Positions 7,648 to 11,737 of a stretch of DNA of 11,737 nucleotides are shown piece after piece. This DNA is from Patescibacteria group bacterium UBA918 (GTDB lineage: Bacteria; Patescibacteriota; Minisyncoccia; Phycocordibacterales; UBA918), in contig DBEA01000008.1 in the NCBI GenBank assembly GCA_002293845.1, positions 1,273-13,009 of the forward strand, in the 5' to 3' direction. The position numbers and the translations under genes were made by a program. How positions within the stretch are numbered: the stretch's first letter is position 1; each line of letters starts with the position of its first letter. Under the pieces are notes generated by a model. That model made no database searches. It was not told the DNA's origin and saw only the letters and a list, made by a program, of their open reading frames with translations.

Positions 7648-7677
7648 AATATATAATCTGTCTAGATACACTCTAAA
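7648..7677 (-). promoter_or_regulatory. Candidate promoter of the secreted-protein gene
   Basis: Read on the minus strand, TTTAGA (7677-7672) and TATATT (7653-7648) are separated by 18 bp. The latter is about 20 bp from the ATG at 7628. This would give a very short leader, in line with the missing Shine-Dalgarno. The surrounding 94-bp gap is much more AT-rich than the flanking genes. The boxes are weak matches to consensus, so read-through from lnt remains possible. Confidence 0.35.
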
Positions 7678-7722
7678 TTGTATCACGCCCGATCGGGGGA
7701 TATTCGCTGAACTCTAGATAAC

Positions 7723-9192
7723 TCAACGGAATGATTTGAGGGTATAAAGATCACTACCCAGCACCACTTCACCCTCGTTTAGCCGACCATCGGGTGTATA
7801 TATGACACTGGGCGACATGTTGCCAGCCTGGATTATGTTCGCATTGTTCCATATCGCTTGTGCGCGTAGCATGCGGTCGAGTTGGTAGCGCAACTTGGCC
7901 GAGCCATGGAACCAGCCATGGGAGACCGGATGTAGTATCAAATCACTGGTGACCGACCGATTGATCCCTATAATTCCAGTCGGCAGTACACTTTCGAAAC
8001 AGAACAATATACTCGGTATATCAGAAGGTATTTTTTCGTAGTGGCTCATTGGTCCCGGACGGTACGAGCGATCGGTCAGTGTTTTTTTCACCAAGGTTTC
8101 ATCGCCGACATGCATCAATAGAAAAGAGAGCCAGTATGGTATGTATTCTCCTTGTGGCACCATGTGCTGCTTATCTAAATAGTAGTAACTTTGGGTCTCT
8201 AGGTCGAAGATGTGTGCCCGTAAGACCGTCGTGCCGTTATCGGTCGATCGAGCAGAGTCAACCAACAGAGTATTTGAAGAAGACGAAATGTTATTGAGAT
8301 GATCAAAAACTTCTGCCGCGGAACTAAAAGACGAGACAAAGCGAGCGTCTTCCGGGAGTAGTATGATGTCGGGGTCAGATTCCAGAGCGGCTTCGACCGC
8401 CTCTAGCACAGATGTTCTTTTTTTAGCCGGTCCGTTTTCTTCGGTAAGCATCGAGCTTTCGAAGCGCATTTCCATAGCAATGATCTCTCCTGGCAGTGGT
8501 TTATCATCGCGGTTATAAACACAAAGGTTTAGGCCCGTCAGCCATATCATAAGGACGATTATCAAGTATTTACCTACACGTTCATATTGAGGTCCCTCGA
8601 AGACCAGTAAATAGATAAAAAGGGAAACTAAGAAGGCGAATAGCGATAAAGCGTAAGCGCCACCAATGGTCGCAAGTGGTAGGATTCCTGGTATCCAGGC
8701 TACAGCGTAACCGCCATAACCAAAACTGAATCCAAGATCGAGACCGCTTCCCGGACCAAGTGACCATACGGAGAACGTCAGCGAACTTAGCACCTCGGCC
8801 AACGCTAACAAGAGGGGAGTTGTGTAAATGTAGCGTGCGTCACGCTTATAAAGATAGAAAATGACCAGGGCGATGGCGGCCATGCCGGTCGCCATCGATA
8901 CCGCGTTGGTGAGCCAAACCAAACCGATCAGAGCCAATTGCGTGACCGGCGAGGCGACGCCAAGCCAGTCGATAGGATAAGTGTCCCATACCCAAAAAAT
9001 GGCGCCACCGTATCTAAATATCCCCGCTAAGGATGCGCCGATCAAAACTACTTTCCAGCTGTCGGAGAGCACGATCGATCTGATCAATATGACCGTCCCG
9101 ACGATAAAAAGCGGACCGAGGACAGGGTGGGTGAATGACAGACCTAAACAAAGACCCGCGGTCAGCCATCGCATAAAAGTCGACTTTTCCAT
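7723..9192 (-). CDS. lnt: Apolipoprotein N-acyltransferase homologue (Lnt)
   Basis: Lnt is a membrane enzyme that transfers an acyl chain from phospholipid to the N-terminal Cys of lipoproteins. The 489-residue product has about seven or eight hydrophobic segments in its first 225 residues, then a nitrilase-type domain outside the membrane. The catalytic set is visible: Glu281 in LLPEDAR, Lys341 in LDKQHMVPQGEYIPYW (matching E. coli K335 in KHHLVPFGE) and Cys398 in LFCFESVLP (matching C387 in ICYE). The later SHGWFHGSAK...RAQAIWNNANIIQAGN block fits the family's C-terminal part. I chose the ATG at 9190-9192 (MEKSTFMRW). A longer frame reaches a GTG at 9273, but that stretch overlaps the tRNA-Tyr promoter and does not resemble the family. 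No Shine-Dalgarno is seen. It is followed by the secreted-protein gene on the same strand. Its lipoprotein substrate is not in the window. Confidence 0.88.
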   Translation of the reverse strand: MEKSTFMRWLTAGLCLGLSFTHPVLGPLFIVGTVILIRSIVLSDSWKVVLIGASLAGIFRYGGAIFWVWDTYPIDWLGVASPVTQLALIGLVWLTNAVSMATGMAAIALVIFYLYKRDARYIYTTPLLLALAEVLSSLTFSVWSLGPGSGLDLGFSFGYGGYAVAWIPGILPLATIGGAYALSLFAFLVSLFIYLLVFEGPQYERVGKYLIIVLMIWLTGLNLCVYNRDDKPLPGEIIAMEMRFESSMLTEENGPAKKRTSVLEAVEAALESDPDIILLPEDARFVSSFSSAAEVFDHLNNISSSSNTLLVDSARSTDNGTTVLRAHIFDLETQSYYYLDKQHMVPQGEYIPYWLSFLLMHVGDETLVKKTLTDRSYRPGPMSHYEKIPSDIPSILFCFESVLPTGIIGINRSVTSDLILHPVSHGWFHGSAKLRYQLDRMLRAQAIWNNANIIQAGNMSPSVIYTPDGRLNEGEVVLGSDLYTLKSFR

Positions 9193-9206
9193 GTCGGAGT
9201 TAATTA

Positions 9207-9233
9207 TTGCATGGATTGCAATAGTCCCGACTA
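9207..9233. repeat. Two adjacent short inverted repeats in the lnt/tRNA-Tyr divergent gap
   Basis: TTGCA-TGGAT-TGCAA (9207-9221) is followed directly by TAGTC-CC-GACTA (9222-9233). Both are perfect 5-bp-arm palindromes. They lie between the lnt start (9192) and the -35 box of the tRNA-Tyr promoter (9236). They could be an operator or simply AT-rich promoter DNA; repeats this short can occur by chance. Confidence 0.35.
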
Positions 9234-9235
9234 TG

Positions 9236-9263
9236 TTGATAGATTCGGTCAATCTGGTAGAAT
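9236..9263 (+). promoter_or_regulatory. Promoter of the tRNA-Tyr locus
   Basis: TTGATA (9236-9241) and TAGAAT (9258-9263) are each one mismatch from the sigma-70 consensus, with a 16-bp spacer. The predicted start is near 9270, just before the CACAC that precedes the first tRNA-Tyr-like sequence. This is probably the native tRNA-Tyr promoter. The intact tRNA now begins about 170 bp downstream, so the primary transcript would carry the whole hairpin-rich segment as a 5' leader to be removed by RNase P or another nuclease. Confidence 0.7.
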
Positions 9264-9270
9264 CGGGCGG

Positions 9271-9293
9271 CACACGCGTCGGTGGTGGAGTGG
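9271..9293 (+). repeat. 23-bp direct repeat of the tRNA-Tyr 5' end (upstream copy)
   Basis: This stretch is identical to 9434-9456, which is 163 bp downstream. It holds the 5-base leader CACAC plus the first 18 bases of tRNA-Tyr (acceptor strand GCGTCGG, then TG and the first part of the D-arm up to GTGG). It lies right after the promoter, so it is probably the remnant of the original gene position. The match stops at 9294, where the 92-nt insert begins. Confidence 0.9.
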
Positions 9294-9323
9294 ATCAAAA
9301 GCAAACCGCTTTGCTTTTGATCC
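9292..9323 (+). repeat. 14-bp perfect hairpin with CCGC loop
   Basis: The left arm GGATCAAAAGCAAA (9292-9305) and right arm TTTGCTTTTGATCC (9310-9323) pair fully around the tetraloop CCGC. The stem starts on the last two bases of the tRNA-Tyr fragment. No T-run follows on either strand, so it is not a standard intrinsic terminator. It looks like a structural element of the 92-nt insert. Confidence 0.85.
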
Positions 9324-9385
9324 GGTCTATGAGCCAAGCGAGTAGATCGTCCGTTGTCCGCGTCAGCGGGCCGGACGAAGGAGGA
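9294..9385 (+). mobile_element. 92-nt hairpin-rich insert in the tRNA-Tyr fragment
   Basis: This segment splits the tRNA-Tyr 5'-half copy in its D-loop. It holds most of the 14-bp hairpin, a short linker, the bases GTAG (9342-9345) and then a second imperfect hairpin (9347-9378). It ends with an AAGGAGG-like purine run. No protein-coding potential is convincing; the longest ATG frame starting inside (9329) gives 24 residues without a ribosome site. Two hairpins plus a GTAG foot resemble REP/MITE-type non-autonomous elements, but no second copy exists in this window. Mobile origin is an inference. Confidence 0.4.
9347..9378 (+). repeat. Imperfect hairpin preceded by GTAG
   Basis: The outer stem is TCGTCCG (9347-9353) with CGGACGA (9372-9378). 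The inner stem is CCGC (9358-9361) with GCGG (9366-9369), around loop GTCA. An asymmetric internal loop (TTGT opposite GC) separates them. GTAG lies two bases before the stem, the arrangement known for REP sequences. No T-run follows. Confidence 0.75.
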
Positions 9386-9392
9386 CAATCAC

Positions 9393-9434
9393 AACAGACT
9401 TGATTTTACACCAAGTTTGTTAACACGAACAAAC
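9393..9434 (+). promoter_or_regulatory. Two mutually exclusive hairpins just upstream of tRNA-Tyr
   Basis: Hairpin A pairs AACAGACTTG (9393-9402) with CAAGTTTGTT (9412-9421), 10 bp with one G-T pair. Hairpin B pairs GTTTGTT (9415-9421) with AACAAAC (9428-9434). Both need GTTTGTT, so only one can form at a time. Hairpin A also uses the last bases of the tRNA-Tyr 5'-half remnant. They end four bases before the intact tRNA (9439) and contain the antisense stop codon of the recombinase (9420-9422). Regulation is only a possibility. Confidence 0.4.
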
Positions 9435-11198
9435 ACACGCGTCGGTGGTGGAGTGGTCAATCACAACAGACTGTAAATCTGTCGGCTTCGGCCTTCGCTG
9501 GTTCGAATCCAGCCCGGCGCACAGGTCATTAAAAACTTCACGTTTTTGTCCAGAAAGTCCTTGTATATCAAGGTCTTTTTTGGTGTCGAACCCGCCAAGG
9601 TCTTTACCTAGTTTCTTGTAGACGTTTCTGAAACCAAGCAGCTCATTTGGCACTACGACGTGGAGTTTTCTGTCTTTTAGCTCCAGTGTCGAACCTAAGG
9701 TACCAAGCATCAATCTTTTTTCTTCATTGTTAGCCTTGTTGAACTTTTCAGTAAGCCTTTCCGCAAAGCTCAAGTATTTATCAGCGGTACTAACCCACTG
9801 ACTCATACGATCATTTAGACCTTTTTGCTCTCGCTCTAAGTTTCTTAGCTCAATTTCAGTGTCTTGATTCATGCGAGCGAGTTGTTCACTTGAAATCTCA
9901 CCATCTGCTCTCATTACGACCAGTTGATCTAGTCTCTTGCGTAAAGACGATGCCTTTACCTCAAGCTGTTTGGTAACCTCGTCTTGAGTAACCATTTCAG
10001 CCCCGTGCATATGTTTAAGCGCACTTATGGCCCAGTGATAGAAGTCGTCACTTATTTCCACGTTTTTCAACGTCTCTAACACTTGTTCATTGAGGTCTCT
10101 TTCGTCTATTACGCTCTGTTGGCAGACATAATCCTTTCGTTTCTTTGTGCAGTGGTAATAGACGTTTTTATATAACTGAGGATGCTTCATCTCAGACAAG
10201 TCGGTGTGGCACTTAGGACAGGCGGTCTGGACCTTGCAAGAGAATTTAAATTTGCAGTTGGTACAGATACAGCGAACCTTTGTCTCAGCAGTTATAGCCA
10301 TACCGCACTCCCCACAACTCAATGGTCCCCTAAAGGCAAAATCAAGCTTATTTACCCGTGTTGGCCGTCCCTTGTTACCAAGTAGCTTTTGGACATGATT
10401 AAACTCGTCTTCCGTCAAAATAGCTTCGTGCTTGCCCTTGTGTCGGACCTCTATGCCATCGGCATTTTTCCAATAGTAATATCCACAATAGAACTCACTG
10501 GTCAGCATGTTTAGTATGGTTTGTAGTCCATAGTACTTTCCGTGCTTATTTACTAGCCCGTAAGTTTGGCTCAACCGCTGTATATCAGAAGCTGAATAAT
10601 TTCCCTCAAGCATACTGTTAAATAACTGTTTAGCAGTCACTAAGTCTTTAGTAGAGACAATCTCAATTTGACCCTTTTCGTAGCCTTTTAAATGCTTGTA
10701 GCCGATAGGCAGTGACCTTTGAGGATTCCAACCTCTTTCGGCCTTTTGGCGCATACCCCGCTTTACATCTGTACTTAAGTCGTTCACAAACTGGTTAGCC
10801 ATTCCTAGCTCTACAGCCATCATAATTACGTTGTCTGAAGGCCTATAGTCTCTGGAGTAGGTTTGGATATGTTTGATTACTGATTGCTGTAACATCCAAG
10901 AGATCTGACCGCCATCTACAGGATTTCTCGCAAGACGATTAATCTTCCAACAAAGCACACCGTCGGCCTCACCTGAGTTGATACGAACTATCATCTCGTT
11001 GAAGCGTGGTCGTCCGGGCTTTTTAGCCGACTGAGACTCTTTGATCGTATCTACGATGTTCAAGCCCAGTCTTTTGGCAATACCTAGCATCTCTGACTCT
11101 TGGTCCTCCAGTGAGGCCATTTGTCGGTCCTCAGCGTCTTGCGAACGTCTAAGGTACAGGAAGTATTTGTTAGCTTTGTGGGTAGGGGGATTAAGCAT
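9420..11198 (-). CDS. Large serine recombinase (site-specific integrase)
   Basis: This is a serine recombinase that cuts and exchanges DNA strands through a covalent 5' phosphoserine link. The 592-residue frame has the catalytic domain with YLRRSQ (nucleophile Ser19) and GVLCWKINRLARN (80-92). Next come the recombinase domain (about 160-290), a Cys-rich zinc ribbon from CGECG (295) to YYHC (350) and VC (359), a coiled coil (about 405-465) and a C-terminal part. Between the ribbon strands is an extra Cys cluster (310, 312, 315, 321, 327, 330). Residues 560-592 are encoded antisense to tRNA-Tyr and its 5' flank, so residue 559 is the last unique one. The ATG (11196-11198) overlaps the stop of the upstream membrane-protein gene by 8 bp, so coupling is likely. 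The gene is much more AT-rich than infB or clp, which suggests transfer. It probably integrates and excises the element on its right. Confidence 0.92.
   Translation of the reverse strand: MLNPPTHKANKYFLYLRRSQDAEDRQMASLEDQESEMLGIAKRLGLNIVDTIKESQSAKKPGRPRFNEMIVRINSGEADGVLCWKINRLARNPVDGGQISWMLQQSVIKHIQTYSRDYRPSDNVIMMAVELGMANQFVNDLSTDVKRGMRQKAERGWNPQRSLPIGYKHLKGYEKGQIEIVSTKDLVTAKQLFNSMLEGNYSASDIQRLSQTYGLVNKHGKYYGLQTILNMLTSEFYCGYYYWKNADGIEVRHKGKHEAILTEDEFNHVQKLLGNKGRPTRVNKLDFAFRGPLSCGECGMAITAETKVRCICTNCKFKFSCKVQTACPKCHTDLSEMKHPQLYKNVYYHCTKKRKDYVCQQSVIDERDLNEQVLETLKNVEISDDFYHWAISALKHMHGAEMVTQDEVTKQLEVKASSLRKRLDQLVVMRADGEISSEQLARMNQDTEIELRNLEREQKGLNDRMSQWVSTADKYLSFAERLTEKFNKANNEEKRLMLGTLGSTLELKDRKLHVVVPNELLGFRNVYKKLGKDLGGFDTKKDLDIQGLSGQKREVFNDLCAGLDSNQRRPKPTDLQSVVIDHSTTDACVCSC
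9439..9521 (+). tRNA. tRNA-Tyr (anticodon GTA)
   Basis: A complete 83-nt class II tRNA has acceptor GCGTCGG/CCGGCGC (one T-G pair), D-stem GTGG/TCAC with GG in the loop, anticodon stem ACAGA/TCTGT and T-arm GCTGG/CCAGC with loop TTCGAAT. The loop CTGTAAA gives anticodon GTA. The long variable arm contains GGC-TTCG-GCC. The discriminator is A and no CCA is encoded. Its 5' end is duplicated 163 bp upstream at the promoter. Its full length is also read antisense as the 3' end of the serine recombinase gene, whose first antisense codon begins exactly on the discriminator base. It is the probable attachment site of the element to the right. Confidence 0.95.
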
Positions 11199-11737
11199 TT
11201 TTCTTTGGTACTAAGCTACCTAGAACAACGTAATAGAAAACTCTCCGAACTATTTCAAAAAATAGAAGCCAACCTAGAATTGCCAAAAGAATGTACCCGA
11301 TCGTGGCAAACCAGTTTCTTTCTGTATAGATACTCACAAGTTCGTAATCAGGTGGGTTAAGAGGCTTAAAATCCACCGGCTTGATTTTTTCGTAGTATGA
11401 AGGTGGAGGCTCACCGTATCTTTGCTCATATTCTTCAGCCGTTAGCTTTACGGGTGCTGAACACAGTTCTTCTATCTTCATTTCGTCGTAAATTCCTATA
11501 TAAGGGCTATATAGATATATACCGTTCTCTTCTAGTTTATAGTTTTCACCATTTTCACAGGTTATGTAGGAATTTTCGTTATCAAATTTAGGTTCAAGGA
11601 TGAAGTAAATACCAATTGCAGTTCCGATACTCCAAGAGAATAGTAAGAAAATGTAAATCACCTTAACAAGTCGATACCACCACCTACGGTTCAAATCTGC
11701 AATAGTCTTCATATAAATTTATGTTATTCCTATTATC
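9522..11737. mobile_element. End of an integrative element inserted at tRNA-Tyr (extends past the window)
   Basis: From the 3' end of tRNA-Tyr the base composition becomes clearly AT-richer. The content is a large serine recombinase plus a small membrane protein, both reading towards the tRNA. An integrase gene at the edge of a tRNA is the usual layout of an integrated element. The left boundary is placed at or inside tRNA-Tyr. The right attachment site, cargo and size are not visible. I infer the element; I cannot see both ends. Confidence 0.55.
11191..11712 (-). CDS. Small membrane protein with two transmembrane helices, unknown function
   Basis: I do not recognise a named family. The 173-residue product begins MKTIADLNRRWWYRLVKVIY, a basic and Trp-rich start typical of CPR hypothetical proteins. 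It has one hydrophobic helix at about 17-37, a polar middle of about 90 residues (about 38-130) with two Cys (53 and 84) and the Pro/Tyr-rich stretch GEPPPSYYEKIKPVDFKPLNPPDY, and a second helix at about 134-156 followed by basic residues. Both ends are probably cytoplasmic, with the middle outside, where the Cys pair could form a disulfide. It overlaps the recombinase start by 8 bp (ATGCTTAA), so the two are translated together and probably belong to the same mobile module. The ATG is at 11710-11712; the only purine run upstream (AGGA) is about 15 nt away, too far for a normal ribosome site. Confidence 0.75.
   Translation of the reverse strand: MKTIADLNRRWWYRLVKVIYIFLLFSWSIGTAIGIYFILEPKFDNENSYITCENGENYKLEENGIYLYSPYIGIYDEMKIEELCSAPVKLTAEEYEQRYGEPPPSYYEKIKPVDFKPLNPPDYELVSIYTERNWFATIGYILLAILGWLLFFEIVRRVFYYVVLGSLVPKKNA

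Larger units (their letters stand above)
9276..9400 (+). pseudogene. Interrupted 5' half of tRNA-Tyr
   Basis: Two blocks match the intact tRNA in the same order. Bases 9276-9293 equal tRNA nucleotides 1-18, and 9386-9400 (CAATCACAACAGACT) equal the tRNA segment at 9458-9472. Together they make the whole 5' half: acceptor 5' strand, D-arm and anticodon stem 5' strand, up to U33. Only one base of the intact gene (T9457) is missing between the blocks, and 92 nt take its place. After U33 the next base is T instead of G34 and similarity ends, so no anticodon or 3' half is present. This copy cannot fold into a tRNA. It may be dead or may act as a leader element. Confidence 0.8.

Noticed and set aside
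9193..9273. Upstream GTG start for lnt
   Set aside because: It would add 27 residues unlike the family and make the gene cover the tRNA-Tyr promoter.
9292..9323. The 14-bp hairpin as an intrinsic terminator
   Set aside because: No T-run follows on either strand, and termination here would silence the intact tRNA-Tyr if it uses the upstream promoter.
9329..9403. 24-residue open frame inside the tRNA-Tyr leader (starts MSQASRSS)
   Set aside because: There is no Shine-Dalgarno, it runs through the hairpins and the tRNA-Tyr remnant, and nothing supports coding.
1..11737. CRISPR arrays, toxin-antitoxin pairs, tyrosine integrase, transposase genes
   Set aside because: No regularly spaced repeats and no coding region with such domains are visible.

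Overview
The window looks like a chromosome piece from a Candidate Phyla Radiation bacterium (Patescibacteria, Parcubacteria-like). This is inferred from several sequence features. IF-2 is only about 498 residues, with the GTPase domain starting almost at the N-terminus. RbfA is short at about 107 residues. A secreted protein ends in the Cys-containing Ig-like module typical of these genomes. All four tRNA genes lack an encoded CCA, and most genes have weak or no Shine-Dalgarno sequences. TGA ends rbfA, clp and lnt while Trp is TGG, so the standard bacterial code fits and the UGA=Gly lineages (Gracilibacteria, Absconditabacteria) are unlikely.

Left part (1-6335) is conserved housekeeping DNA of moderately high GC. 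On the minus strand run infB (IF-2), rbfA, tRNA-Cys(GCA), tRNA-Leu(TAA) and tRNA-Lys(CTT), a translation/ribosome-maturation cluster. Divergent from infB, only 39 bp away, lies a plus-strand cysteine desulfurase. After a 150-bp gap comes an 894-residue Hsp100 AAA+ ATPase with a ClpB-type middle domain and a ClpC-like FGF loop. A perfect 13-bp hairpin at 6283-6319 separates it from the convergent genes that follow.

Middle part (6336-9233) holds two minus-strand cell-envelope genes. The first is an apolipoprotein N-acyltransferase (Lnt) homologue with the Glu/Lys/Cys catalytic set. Downstream of it is a secreted, Gly/Asn/Ser/Thr-rich protein with a C-terminal Ig-like domain.

Right part (9234-11737) is the most interesting. 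A good promoter (9236-9263) leads into a broken copy of the 5' half of tRNA-Tyr. That copy is interrupted by a 92-nt hairpin-rich insert and ends exactly at U33, just before the anticodon. A complete tRNA-Tyr(GTA) follows at 9439-9521. From its 3' end a distinctly AT-rich segment extends out of the window. It holds a large serine recombinase and, overlapping it by 8 bp, a two-helix membrane protein. The recombinase reading frame runs on through the whole antisense strand of tRNA-Tyr, so its last 33 residues come from the tRNA locus. I read this as one end of an integrative element inserted at tRNA-Tyr; its other end is not in the window.
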